A stretch of DNA of 64,000 nucleotides from Variovorax sp. OV329 (GTDB taxonomy: Bacteria; Pseudomonadota; Gammaproteobacteria; Burkholderiales; Burkholderiaceae_C): contig NZ_FOUG01000010.1 in NCBI RefSeq assembly GCF_900114785.1, positions 141,516-205,515 of the forward strand. The letters run 5' to 3'. Both the position numbers and the translations under genes were made by a program. Numbering within the stretch: position 1 is the first letter of the stretch; every line of letters starts with the position of its first letter. The notes beneath the pieces were generated by a model. The model was not told where the DNA came from. It saw only the letters and a program-made list of their open reading frames with translations, and did no database searches. Positions 41,880 to 51,646 of the stretch are shown one piece after another.

Positions 41880-42335
41880 ATGCCGCGGCTGTCACCGCTT
41901 TGCATCGCATGGGGCTGCGCGGCCCTGGCGATGTCGCACACCATCGCTTTCGCAGCGCCGCAGGTCTGGCGCTGCGCCGGCAACAGCTACTCTGACAGGC
42001 CCTGCGAGGGCGGTCGCGAGTTCGACGCCAACGCATCGCCGCCAACGGTCGATCAACGCCGCCAGGCCGACGAGGGCACGCGCAAGGACCAGGCGGCCGC
42101 CACGCGCATGCAGCGCGAGCGCCAACAACTCGAGGCGCAGCAGGGCCAGAACGGCGCCGTGGTGATCGGCCCCGCGCCGCGCGACACCGCCAAGCCCGCA
42201 TCGCCGGCCACGGTGCTGAAGCCGTCGAAGAAGAAGAAGGCCGAGAAGCCGGATACCTTCGCCGCCAGCGGGCCCGACCCGAAGCAGGCGACCAGAAAGA
42301 AGAAGCCCGGCAAGTCGCCGGAGGGCGCCGGCTAG
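41880..42335 (+). CDS. Secreted hypothetical protein (DUF4124-like N-terminus)
   Basis: A 151-aa protein with signal peptide (to about residue 25, AFA-A), then VWRCAGNSYSDRPCEGGREF, which recalls the short Cys-containing DUF4124 motif. The rest is charged, Lys/Pro/Gln-rich and probably disordered (KPSKKKKAEKP; ATRKKKPGKS). A GGGAGGA ribosome site precedes the ATG. It converges with the ferredoxin gene with overlapping stops (CTAG). No function assigned. Confidence 0.75.
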   Translation: MPRLSPLCIAWGCAALAMSHTIAFAAPQVWRCAGNSYSDRPCEGGREFDANASPPTVDQRRQADEGTRKDQAAATRMQRERQQLEAQQGQNGAVVIGPAPRDTAKPASPATVLKPSKKKKAEKPDTFAASGPDPKQATRKKKPGKSPEGAG

Positions 42336-42664
42336 ATTTCCGCCGTGGACGGCGGTGGCGCTTCAGGCGAAGGCTTGCCGCCTGCGTCCTCGGCCGCCGC
42401 GCGCGCGCTGGCCGCCTTCGCGGCCGCCAGGCGCTCGAACCGCTCCCACAGTGTCTCGCGCGTCTCGACGTGCGCAGGGTTCACCGGGATGCAGGCCACC
42501 GGACACACCTGCACGCACTGCGGCTCCTCGAAGTGGCCCACGCACTCGGTGCACTTGCGCGGGTCGATCTCGTAGATCTCCTCGCCCATGTAGATCGCGT
42601 CGTTGGGGCACTCCGGCTCGCACACATCGCAGTTGATGCATTCGTCGGTGATCATGAGGGCCAT
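42332..42664 (-). CDS. YfhL-type 2[4Fe-4S] ferredoxin
   Basis: A 110-aa dicluster ferredoxin: MALMITDECINCDVCEPECP gives Cys9, 12, 15, 19; a second set is Cys38, 41, 50, 54 within KCTECVGHFEEPQCVQVCPV. The wider spacing of the second set is the YfhL-like/Allochromatium-type pattern. A C-terminal Ala-rich extension of about 40 residues follows. It transfers electrons in the cytoplasm; the partner is unknown. It often lies next to pth or coaD genes. Confidence 0.93.
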   Translation of the reverse strand: MALMITDECINCDVCEPECPNDAIYMGEEIYEIDPRKCTECVGHFEEPQCVQVCPVACIPVNPAHVETRETLWERFERLAAAKAASARAAAEDAGGKPSPEAPPPSTAEI

Positions 42665-42769
42665 GCCCGGATTATCCCAGGCAGCGCTTCCGGGCGCGGC
42701 GCGCCTGGGCCAAGGCCCCACCGCCCGCAGGCGGCGCCGTCCGGCACAGGTTATGCTGCGCCCCGCCCT

Positions 42770-43720
42770 ATGAGTCTGTTCCTGTTCAAGCGCATCCTGA
42801 CGCTGATCGCCACCTTGATTGGCACTTCGGTCATCGTCTTCCTGGTCCTGGAGATCCTCCCCGGCAACGCCGCCCAGATGCTGATGGGCCCCGACGCCTC
42901 GCCCGAAGCGGTGGCGGCGCTGGCGGCCAAGCTCGGCCTGGACCAGCCAGCCTGGAGCCGTTACTGGCATTGGGTGAGCGGCCTGCTCACCGGCGACCTG
43001 GGCAACAGCTACGCCTACGGATCGCCGGTGATCGACCTGGTGCTCGAGCGCCTCGCGCTCACCATTCCGCTGGCGGTGATCGCGATGGTCTTCACCACGG
43101 TGCTGGCGCTCATCGTCGGCGTGACCGCCGCGGCCAAGCACAACCAGCTGGGCGACGTGGGCCTGATGAGCCTCACACAGGCGGGCATCGCCATTCCGAA
43201 CTTCTGGTTCGCCATCCTGCTGATCCTGGTGTTCTCGGTGGAACTGCAGTGGTTCTCGGCCGGTGGCTTCGACGGCTGGAGCGAGGGCATAGGCGCCGGC
43301 CTGAAGGCGCTGCTTCTGCCGGCGCTGTCGCTGGCGGTGGTGCAGGCTGCCATCCTGGCACGCATCACCCGCTCGGCCGTGCTGGAGGTGATGCGCGAGG
43401 ACTTCGTGCGCACCGCGCGTGCCAAGGGCGTGTCGCAGCGCGCGGTGCTGTGGGGCCACGTGCTGCGCAACGCGATGATCCCCGTGGTCACCGTGATGGG
43501 CCTGCAGTTCGCCGAGCTGCTGGCCGGCACCATCGTGGTCGAGCGCGTGTTCTACCTGCCGGGCCTGGGCAAGCTGATCTTCGACTCCATCGCCAACCGC
43601 GACCTGATCGTGGTGCGCAACTGCGTGATGCTGCTGGCCGTCATGGTGGTGGTCGTCAACTTCGTGGTCGACCTCCTCTATGCCCTCATCGACCCGCGTC
43701 TGAAGGCGAGCGACATCTGA
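42770..43720 (+). CDS. ABC transporter permease (dipeptide/oligopeptide type, DppB-like)
   Basis: A 316-aa inner-membrane permease with about six helices, starting MSLFLFKRILTLIATLIGTS. The BPD_transp_1 EAA loop is visible (MREDFVRTARAKGVSQRAVL). It is the first of five or more genes of a peptide-type importer; the next starts 1 bp on. A TATGCT -10-like box lies at about 42752, 15 bp before the start. Confidence 0.93.
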   Translation: MSLFLFKRILTLIATLIGTSVIVFLVLEILPGNAAQMLMGPDASPEAVAALAAKLGLDQPAWSRYWHWVSGLLTGDLGNSYAYGSPVIDLVLERLALTIPLAVIAMVFTTVLALIVGVTAAAKHNQLGDVGLMSLTQAGIAIPNFWFAILLILVFSVELQWFSAGGFDGWSEGIGAGLKALLLPALSLAVVQAAILARITRSAVLEVMREDFVRTARAKGVSQRAVLWGHVLRNAMIPVVTVMGLQFAELLAGTIVVERVFYLPGLGKLIFDSIANRDLIVVRNCVMLLAVMVVVVNFVVDLLYALIDPRLKASDI

Positions 43721-43721
43721 C

Positions 43722-44603
43722 ATGAGCAGCCTTCCCGCCACCCTTCCTTCCGTCTCCGCGCCGCCGCTGCCGGGCTTCTGGCGCCGCGCCCTGCGCCACC
43801 GCAGCTTCGTCATCGGCGCGGTGCTCAGCGCGCTGCTGGTGCTGGCAGCCGCCGTCTCCTACGCGTGGACGCCCTGGTCGCCCTACGACATGGACATGGC
43901 CAACAAGCTGCGGGGCCCGAGCGCCGCGCACTGGCTGGGCACCGACGTGTTCGGCCGCGACGTGGCATCGCTGCTGCTGGTGGGCGCGCGCGCGTCCATC
44001 CTGGTGGGCGTGATCGCGGTGGGCATCGGCCTGGTGGTGGGCACCGCCCTGGGCCTGCTGGCCGCGGCGAGGCGCGGCTGGGTCGAGGAAGGCATCATGC
44101 GCCTGACCGACTTCACGCTGGCCTTCCCCGCCATCCTGTCGGCCATCATGCTCACGGCCGTGTTCGGCGCGGGCATCGTCAACGCGATCATCGCGATCGG
44201 CATCTACAACATCCCCACCTTCGCGCGCATTTCGCGGGCCTCGGCCAACGCAGTGTGGTCGCGCGAGTACGTGGCGGCGGCGCGGGCCTGCGGCAAGGGC
44301 TCCTTCGCCATCACGGTGCAGCACGTGCTGCCCAACATCTCGGCGGTGCTGATCGTGCAGAGCACCATCCGCTTCGCCATCGCCATCCTGGCCGAGGCGG
44401 CGCTGTCGTACCTGGGCCTGGGCACGCAGCCGCCGCAACCGTCATGGGGCCGCATGCTGGCCGAGGCGCAGACCATGATGTGGCAGGCGCCGCTGCTGGC
44501 GGTGTTTCCCGGCATGGCGATCGCGTTCGCGGTGCTGGGCCTGAACCTGCTGGGCGACGGCCTGCGCGACCTGCTCGATCCGCGCCTGGCACGCGCACGC
44601 TGA
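43722..44603 (+). CDS. ABC transporter permease (DppC-like)
   Basis: A 293-aa permease pairing with the preceding one. The N-terminal OppC-type segment is present (FWRRALRHRSFVIGAVLSAL; LGTDVFGRDVASLLLVGARA), and the EAA loop is REYVAAARACGKGSFAITVQ. It ends in the family's LGDGLRDLLDPRL. Its context shows the same operon as the ATPases that follow. Confidence 0.94.
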   Translation: MSSLPATLPSVSAPPLPGFWRRALRHRSFVIGAVLSALLVLAAAVSYAWTPWSPYDMDMANKLRGPSAAHWLGTDVFGRDVASLLLVGARASILVGVIAVGIGLVVGTALGLLAAARRGWVEEGIMRLTDFTLAFPAILSAIMLTAVFGAGIVNAIIAIGIYNIPTFARISRASANAVWSREYVAAARACGKGSFAITVQHVLPNISAVLIVQSTIRFAIAILAEAALSYLGLGTQPPQPSWGRMLAEAQTMMWQAPLLAVFPGMAIAFAVLGLNLLGDGLRDLLDPRLARAR

Positions 44604-44626
44604 ACCTCTCTTCACTTCCCCACGCA

Positions 44627-45618
44627 ATGGCATTGCTAGAAGTCAACGACCTGCACATCCGCCTGCAGACGCAGCGCGGCCCGGCCGACGCGGTGCGCGG
44701 CATCAGCTTCGCGCTGGAGCGCGGCCAGACGCTGGGCATCGTGGGCGAATCGGGCTGCGGCAAGTCGATCACCGTGCAGTCGCTCATGGGCCTGCTGCCC
44801 TCCACCGCCAAGGTGAGCGGCAGCATCCGCTTCGACGGCCAGGAACTGGTGGGCCTGCCCGAGCGCGCCATGTGCGGCATCCGCGGTGACCGCATCGGCA
44901 TGATCTTCCAGGAGCCCATGACTGCCCTGAACCCGGTGCACACCATCGCGCGCCAGGTGGCCGAGCCGCTGCGCCTGCACCGAAAGCTGTCGGCCGCCGA
45001 CGCGCGCAAGGAAGTGCTGGCGCTGCTGGAGCGCGTGGGCATTCCCGACGCCGCCTCGCGCCTGGACGCCTACCCGCACCAGTTCTCCGGCGGCCAGCGC
45101 CAGCGCATCGGCATCGCCATGGCGCTGGCCTGCGGGCCCGACCTGCTGATCGCGGACGAGCCGACCACTGCCCTGGACGTGACCATCCAGAAGCAGATCC
45201 TGGAGCTGATCCAGGGCCTGGTGGCCGAGCGCGGCATGGCGCTGATCCTCATCTCGCACGACCTGGGCGTGATCGCGCAGAGCGTGTCCAGGATGCTGGT
45301 GATGTACGGCGGCAGCATCGTCGAGAGCGGCCCCACCGCCACCGTGTTCGCCGACCGCGAGCATCCCTACACCCAGGGCCTCTTCGCCGCCCGGCCTGCA
45401 CTTGGCGCACCGCGTGGCCAGCGCCTGGCCACCATCCGCGGCAGCGTGCCCGAACTGGTGGACCTGCCGCCTGGGTGCCCCTTCGCCGGCCGCTGCGCCT
45501 TCACCGCCGACGCCTGCCAGGCCATCCGTCCCGAGGCGACGCAATTGGCGCACGGCCACGAGGTGCGCTGCATCCGCCTGGAGGCCGTGCGCGAGGCTGC
45601 GCTCGACAAGGCGCCTGC

Positions 45619-45622
<4 letters not shown>
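44627..45622 (+). CDS. ABC transporter ATPase (DppD-like)
   Basis: A 331-aa ATPase. Walker A is GESGCGKSITVQS, the signature is FSGGQRQRIGIAMAL, Walker B is DLLIADEPTTALDVT, and a C-terminal oligopeptide-type zinc/Cys region (CPFAGRCAFTADACQA) is present, as in Dpp/Opp ATPases. The ATG at 44627 follows the permease stop by 23 bp. The longer upstream frame overlaps the permease gene and is not used. Confidence 0.94.
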
Positions 45623-46425
<803 letters not shown>

Positions 46426-46481
46426 GTTGTTGTAACGTTATTGTTTCGAATCATTCATTCCAACCGTCCCGGAGTTCCTTC

Positions 46482-47969
46482 ATGTTGAAACGCCGCACCC
46501 TCCTGACCACCGCCGCGCTGAGCAGCCTGCCCCTGGCCGTGCCCAGCGCCTTCGCGCAGGCCAACAAGAGCGCCATGGTGGTGGGCATGACCCTGGAACC
46601 GCCGGGCCTGGACCCCACCGCCAACGCCGCCGCGGCCATCGGCGAGATCGTTCTCTACAACATCATGGAGACGCTCACCAAGATCAACGCCGACGGCAAG
46701 GTCACGCCGCTGCTGGCCGAAAGCTGGGAGATCTCCCCCGACCTGCGCACCTACACCTTCAAGCTGCGCAAGAACGTCAAGTTCCAGAACGGCGAGCCCT
46801 TCAATGCTCAGGCCGTGAAGTTCTCCTTCGACCGCGCCGGCGGCGAGAAGAGCACCAACAAGGACAAGCGCACCTTCGCCAACCTGAGCACGCAGGTGGT
46901 GGACGAGCACACGGTGGTGCTGATCAACAAGGAGATCGACCCCGACCTGCCCTTCCTGCTGGGCCAGCCGACGGCCGTGATCGTCGAGCCCAAGAGCGCC
47001 GACGGCAACGCCGCGACGCCCGTGGGCACCGGCCCCTACACGGTGCAGAACTGGGTGAAGGGCTCCTCGCTGATCGTCACCGCCTGGGACGGCTACCGCA
47101 ACGCCTCGGCCATCAAGCTCAAGCGCGTCACCTTCCGCTTCATCTCCGACTCGGCCGCGCAGGCCACGGCCCTGCTGGCCGGCGACGTGGACGCTTTCCC
47201 GCGCTTCAACACGCGCGCGGTTGCGCAGTTCAGGAACAACTCGCAGTTCCAGGTGATCCTGGGCGGCTCGCGCGCCAAGACCATCCTGGCCTTCAACAGC
47301 AAGAAGAAGCCGCTGGACGACGTGCGCGTGCGCCGCGCCATCGCGGCCGCCATCGACCGCAAGGCGGTGATCGCCGGCGCGGCCGACGGCTTCGGCGTGC
47401 CCATCGGCAGCCACTACGTGCCCGGCGCGCCCGGCTATGTCGACACCACGGGCGTGAACCCCTTCGACCCCGAGAAGGCCAAGAAGCTGTTGGCCGAGGC
47501 CGGCATCAAGACGCCGCTGGAACTGACCATGACCGTGCCCCCGCCGCCCTATGCGCGCCAGGGCAGCGAAGTGATCGCGGCCATGCTCGCCAAGGTGGGC
47601 ATCAACGTGAAGATCCAGAACGTGGAATGGGCCCAGTGGCTCAGCAACACCTACGGCGGCCCGCACAACTACGACCTGACCATCGTCTCGCACGTGGAGC
47701 CCTTCGACCTGGGCAACTACGCCAAGCCGGACTACTACTGGGGCTACCAGTCCAAGGAGTTCGACGCGGTCTACAACAAGATCATGTCCACCGGCAACGA
47801 GGCCGAGCGCAACAAGCTGTTGGGCGACGCGCAGAAGATCCTGGCGCAGGACGCGGCCAACGGCTACCTGTACCAGCCGCAATTTCCGATCGTGGCCAAG
47901 AAGGGCGTCAAGGGGCTGTGGACGGCGATGCCGATCTTCTGCAACGACCTGTCGACGATGAGCTGGTGA
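46482..47969 (+). CDS. ABC transporter substrate-binding protein (SBP_bac_5 family)
   Basis: A 495-aa periplasmic binding protein with signal peptide (residues 1-26, SAFA-Q) beginning with twin basic residues (MLKRRTLL). The family signature region is NIMETLTKINADGKVTPLLA, ESWEISPDLRTYTFKLRKNV and the PDP-like FNAQAVKFSFDRA. It captures peptides or similar amide compounds for the permease. The stop overlaps the amidase start (GTGA), so importer and hydrolase are translated together. Confidence 0.93.
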   Translation: MLKRRTLLTTAALSSLPLAVPSAFAQANKSAMVVGMTLEPPGLDPTANAAAAIGEIVLYNIMETLTKINADGKVTPLLAESWEISPDLRTYTFKLRKNVKFQNGEPFNAQAVKFSFDRAGGEKSTNKDKRTFANLSTQVVDEHTVVLINKEIDPDLPFLLGQPTAVIVEPKSADGNAATPVGTGPYTVQNWVKGSSLIVTAWDGYRNASAIKLKRVTFRFISDSAAQATALLAGDVDAFPRFNTRAVAQFRNNSQFQVILGGSRAKTILAFNSKKKPLDDVRVRRAIAAAIDRKAVIAGAADGFGVPIGSHYVPGAPGYVDTTGVNPFDPEKAKKLLAEAGIKTPLELTMTVPPPPYARQGSEVIAAMLAKVGINVKIQNVEWAQWLSNTYGGPHNYDLTIVSHVEPFDLGNYAKPDYYWGYQSKEFDAVYNKIMSTGNEAERNKLLGDAQKILAQDAANGYLYQPQFPIVAKKGVKGLWTAMPIFCNDLSTMSW

Positions 47970-49375
47970 AGAACGGCGAACTGCACGGCCTGGGTGTCGC
48001 GGAACTGGTCCGCGGCTACGCCCAGGGGGCGCTGTCGCCGGTCGAGGTGACGCAAGCGGTGCTCGACCGCGTCGAGAGCTGGGAAGGCCGGCTGCAGGCC
48101 ACCTGGCTGCTGCGTCCGGGCGAAGCACTGGCCCAGGCCCAGGCGTCCGAGGCGCGCTGGCGCCAGGGGGCGCCCCTGGGCCCGCTGGACGGCGTCCCGG
48201 TGACCATCAAGGAAAACATCGCCACCCGCGGCGACCCGATGCCCGCGGGCACGGCCGCAGTCGACCTGGCGCCGGCGGCGGCCGACGCGCCGCCGGCCGC
48301 GCGCATGAAGGAGACCGGCGCGGTCTTCTTCGCCAAGACCACCATGCCCGACTACGGCATGCTGTCCTCGGGGCTGTCGAGCTTCCACCGGCTGGCGCGC
48401 AACCCCTGGGACCTCAGCCGTACGCCGGGCGGCTCCAGCGCCGGCGCCGGTGCGGCCACCGCCGCGGGCTACGGGCCGCTGCACCTGGGCACCGACATCG
48501 GCGGCTCGCTGCGCCTGCCGGCCAGCTGGTGCGGCATCTTCACGCTCAAGCCCAGCCTTGGCCGCATCCCGATCGACCCGCCCTACATGGGCCGCGCTGC
48601 CGGCCCGATGACGCGCACGGTGTCCGACGCCGCGCTCGCCATGCAGGTGCTGGCGCAGCCCGACGCCCGAGACAGCATGAGCCTGCCGGCGCAGGACATC
48701 CCCTGGCAGGACTTCGACGTCGAGCCCGGCCACCTGCGCGGACTGCGCATCGGCCTGCTGCTCGAAGCAGGCTGCGGCCTGCCGGTGGAGCCGGAGGTGC
48801 GCGAGGCGGTCGAGCAGGCCGCGCGCGCACTGGAAGCGGCCGGCGCCATCGTCGAGCCCATGCAGCCCTTCATGACGCAGGCCATGCTCGACGGCATGGA
48901 CCACTTCTGGCGCATGCGCTCCTTCGTGGACATGAAGGCCCTGCGGCCGGAGCAGCGCGAGCGCGTGCTGCCCTACATCCGCCATTGGGCCGAGAGCGCC
49001 GCGGGCTTCGGCGGCGACCACGTGTTCCGCGCCTTCAGCCAGTTCCACGCGACCCGCGTGGCCACGGTGCAGGCCTGCGCGCGCTACGACTACGTGATCT
49101 CGCCGACGTCGCCCAACCTGCCTGTGGCCGCCGAACTGCCCTCGCCGACCAACGACCCGCTGCGGCCGCTGGAGCACATCGGCTTCACGGTGCCCTTCAA
49201 CATGTCGGAGCAGCCGGCCGCGTCCATCAACTGCGGCTACAGCAGCGAGGGCCTCCCCATCGGCCTGCAGATCGCCGGCCAGCGCTTCGACGACCTGGGC
49301 GTGCTGCGCGTGTCCCGCGCCTTCGAGCAGATCCGAGGAGCCCAGCACCCATGGCCCGAGCCACCGCAATCCTGA
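47966..49375 (+). CDS. Amidase (amidase-signature family)
   Basis: A 469-aa hydrolase. The Ser-cis-Ser-Lys triad is present: Lys82 (TIKENIATRGD), the cis Ser of RTPGGSSAGAGA (about 157-158) and the nucleophile Ser181 (HLGTDIGGSLRLPA). Such enzymes cut linear or cyclic amides. The GTG start at 47966 overlaps the binding-protein stop by 4 nt. Given the importer upstream, it probably hydrolyses the imported amide in the cytoplasm (no signal peptide). The substrate is unknown. Confidence 0.9.
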   Translation: MKNGELHGLGVAELVRGYAQGALSPVEVTQAVLDRVESWEGRLQATWLLRPGEALAQAQASEARWRQGAPLGPLDGVPVTIKENIATRGDPMPAGTAAVDLAPAAADAPPAARMKETGAVFFAKTTMPDYGMLSSGLSSFHRLARNPWDLSRTPGGSSAGAGAATAAGYGPLHLGTDIGGSLRLPASWCGIFTLKPSLGRIPIDPPYMGRAAGPMTRTVSDAALAMQVLAQPDARDSMSLPAQDIPWQDFDVEPGHLRGLRIGLLLEAGCGLPVEPEVREAVEQAARALEAAGAIVEPMQPFMTQAMLDGMDHFWRMRSFVDMKALRPEQRERVLPYIRHWAESAAGFGGDHVFRAFSQFHATRVATVQACARYDYVISPTSPNLPVAAELPSPTNDPLRPLEHIGFTVPFNMSEQPAASINCGYSSEGLPIGLQIAGQRFDDLGVLRVSRAFEQIRGAQHPWPEPPQS

Positions 49376-50232
49376 GGCAGGCCTTGCGCCGGCCCGAGGT
49401 GCAGAGCCAGCTGTTCCGCCTGGCGCTCTATGCCTCGGGTGCCACCCTCGGCAGCTTCACCGCCTACTGGTCGATCCTGGCGGCGCGCCAGGGCGACATC
49501 CTTTTCAACGCGCGGCGGCTGCCGGTCGTCCACCTGTCGGAGGCCTTCTCCACCTACTCGCATGTGGTGCCCGGCGGCATGGTGCGCGGCTATGTCTACC
49601 ACCCGCAGGGCGAAGAGGCGCTGACCGACCTGTTCGTCTACTTCGCAGGCCGCAGCGAGGACGTGCGGGCCACCGCGCAAGCCTTGCACTGGCTGCCCGC
49701 AGGCTTCGGCTTCGCGGCCGTGAACTACCGCGGCGTCGCCGATTCCGAAGGCCACCCCTCGGAGATCGCCTCGGTGCAGGATGCCAACCGGCTGGTGCAT
49801 CACCTGCGCCATGCCTTCCCGCAGGCGCGGCTGCACGTGGTCGGGCGCAGCCTGGGCACCGGCGTGGCGATCCAGCTGGCGGCGCGGCAGGACTTCGCCA
49901 GCCTGCAGCTGGTGACGCCCTACGACTCGCTGCTCGAAGTGGCCAAGCGGCGCTTTCCGCTGGTGCCGCTGTCGCTGCTGCTGCGCCATCGCTTCCACTC
50001 GCTGTCGCACTGCAAGGACGTGGCGGCCAAGACGCAGGTGCTGCTGTCCGAGACCGACGACGTGGTGCCGCACGATCGCTCGGCCCGGCTCATCGAGGCC
50101 TGGCCCACGCCGGTGAGCGTGGAAACCATCCCGGGCACGAACCACCACGACATCATGCATGCCGAGGAGACCTGGCTGCGCCTGGTGGATTTCGCGCTGA
50201 CCTCGATCCTCCCCGAATCGAAGTCGGCCTGA
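49351..50232 (+). CDS. Alpha/beta hydrolase
   Basis: A 293-aa protein. The nucleophile elbow is VVGRSLGTGVA (Ser167); later Asp (ETDDVVPHD) and His (GTNHHDIMH) complete a likely triad. Residues about 26-46 form a hydrophobic segment that may be a membrane anchor. It starts 25 bp inside the amidase gene, behind GAGGAG, so it belongs to the same operon. The BEM46/ABHD-like pattern VNYRGVADSEGHPSE supports the family. Substrate unknown. Confidence 0.85.
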   Translation: MARATAILRQALRRPEVQSQLFRLALYASGATLGSFTAYWSILAARQGDILFNARRLPVVHLSEAFSTYSHVVPGGMVRGYVYHPQGEEALTDLFVYFAGRSEDVRATAQALHWLPAGFGFAAVNYRGVADSEGHPSEIASVQDANRLVHHLRHAFPQARLHVVGRSLGTGVAIQLAARQDFASLQLVTPYDSLLEVAKRRFPLVPLSLLLRHRFHSLSHCKDVAAKTQVLLSETDDVVPHDRSARLIEAWPTPVSVETIPGTNHHDIMHAEETWLRLVDFALTSILPESKSA

Positions 50233-50241
50233 GGCCGGCTG

Positions 50242-51105
50242 CTAGTGCAGCAGCAGTTGCTGCGCCAGCAGTTCGCGCACGCGCGTCACCAGCTCGGCCT
50301 CGCCCCGGCGCGGCGGCATGAAGTGGAAGTCCACCTTGGGCAGCGCCGGCAGGCCGTGCGGCGAGGGCAGCAGGGCCACGCCCTCGGCCAGCGAGGACTC
50401 GTTGAGGCAAGCCACGCCCAGCCCCGCCGCCAGGGCCGACTGCAGTCCGGCCACGCCCGAGGCCACGTGGGCCACGCGGTAGTCCACGCGCCGCTTGCGC
50501 AGCAACTGCTCGGTGAACTGGCGCAGCGAGCAATCATCCGGCAGCGCCAGCAGCGGCAGGGGTTCGCCGCGCGGCAAGCGCTCCCACTCGGGCGCGGCCA
50601 TCCAGGCCAGGCCTTCACGGCGCAGCGCCTTGGCTTGGCGTGTCGCACTGCCGGCCACCTGCATCGACAGGCCGATGTCGATCTCGCCGCTCGCATGCAG
50701 GGCCTCGACCTCGCTGCTCTTCTTGATGCTCACGTTGAGCCGCATGCGCGGATGGCTTTGCGCCAGCCGCGCCAGCAGGCGGGTGAGTTCGCCGGGACGG
50801 AAGTAGTCGGTGACCGCCAGCCGCAGCTCGCCCTGCAGCGACTCGCCGCGCAGGTCGCGCAGGGCCTCGTCGGCCAGGGCGACCAGTTGCTGCGCATGCA
50901 GGCGCAGCCGGTCGCCCGCGGCCGTGGGCAGCACGCCCGCCTTGCTGCGCGACAGCAGGGACTGTCCGGCCGATTCCTCCAGCTTGCGCATCTGCTCGCT
51001 TACGGCCGATTGCGAGAGGAAGACGCGCGGCGCGGCGGCGGTCAGGCTGCCCGCATCGAGCACCACGAGGAAGGTGCGGAGCTGGTCGAGGTCGAGTCGC
51101 TGCAT
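50242..51105 (-). CDS. LysR-family transcriptional regulator
   Basis: A 287-aa regulator. The N-terminal helix-turn-helix is MQRLDLDQLRTFLVVLDAGS, then LTAAAPRVFLSQSAVSEQMR, followed by the substrate-binding domain. It is divergent from the tautomerase gene and separated by 112 bp that contain a CCATC-N9-GATGG dyad with the T-N11-A pattern typical of LysR sites. Likely targets are itself and the tautomerase; control of the ABC/amidase operon is possible since it converges with that. Confidence 0.93.
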   Translation of the reverse strand: MQRLDLDQLRTFLVVLDAGSLTAAAPRVFLSQSAVSEQMRKLEESAGQSLLSRSKAGVLPTAAGDRLRLHAQQLVALADEALRDLRGESLQGELRLAVTDYFRPGELTRLLARLAQSHPRMRLNVSIKKSSEVEALHASGEIDIGLSMQVAGSATRQAKALRREGLAWMAAPEWERLPRGEPLPLLALPDDCSLRQFTEQLLRKRRVDYRVAHVASGVAGLQSALAAGLGVACLNESSLAEGVALLPSPHGLPALPKVDFHFMPPRRGEAELVTRVRELLAQQLLLH

Positions 51106-51112
51106 GGCCTAT

Positions 51113-51131
51113 CCATCCGATAAATCGATGG
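51113..51131. promoter_or_regulatory. Candidate LysR operator
   Basis: CCATC-N9-GATGG dyad, 8 bp upstream of the LysR gene start, containing a T-N11-A arrangement. It is in the usual autoregulatory position. Confidence 0.5.
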
Positions 51132-51165
51132 CACACATCTTATCTTCCCGCTTTTCCGATGACTC

Positions 51166-51181
51166 CATTGTTCCCACAATG
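51166..51181. promoter_or_regulatory. Perfect inverted repeat before the tautomerase gene
   Basis: CATTGT-TCCC-ACAATG, a perfect 6-bp inverted repeat with a 4-bp centre, 36 bp before the tautomerase start. It may be a second regulator site or a hairpin in the leader. Confidence 0.4.
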
Positions 51182-51217
51182 ACCCCATCGCCAACCCGAT
51201 CCCTTGAGGAGAACACC

Positions 51218-51616
51218 ATGCCCCATGTCGTCATCCATCTCTCCGGCACGCCCGATGCGAAGCTGACCCGCCAGGTGGTCGAGCAGGTGAACGCGCTCAC
51301 GCAGGAGCTGCTGGACAAGAAGCTGGAGGTGATCGCCGCGACGGTGCAGTACATCCCCTCCGAGCAGTGGTTCATTGGTGGAAAGACGCTGGCCGAACTC
51401 GGCAAGTCCGCCTTCCACCTGGACATCAGCATCACCGACGAGACCAACACCAAGGCCGAGAAGGCCCGCTACCTGCGCGCGGTGTTCGAGGCGATGGCGC
51501 GGCTGCGGCCCGACCTGCACGAGGTGTCTTACGTGCACCTGATCGACGCCCGAGCCGCCGCCTACGGCTACGGCGGCCGCACGCAGGAATACCGGCACCA
51601 GCAGGCCGGCGTGTAG
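51218..51616 (+). CDS. Tautomerase/4-oxalocrotonate tautomerase-like protein
   Basis: A 132-aa protein starting MPHVVIHLSGTPDAKLTRQV; Pro2, N-terminal after Met removal, is the general base of the tautomerase superfamily. The following LTQELLDKKLEVIAATVQYI matches the fold. It may be a longer tautomerase than the 62-aa 4-OT enzymes. A strong TTGAGGAGA ribosome site is present. It probably isomerises a keto/enol acid in a catabolic route; substrate unknown. Confidence 0.85.
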   Translation: MPHVVIHLSGTPDAKLTRQVVEQVNALTQELLDKKLEVIAATVQYIPSEQWFIGGKTLAELGKSAFHLDISITDETNTKAEKARYLRAVFEAMARLRPDLHEVSYVHLIDARAAAYGYGGRTQEYRHQQAGV

Positions 51617-51646
51617 GCCCTTGCAGGCGGCGGCAGAATAGGCCGC

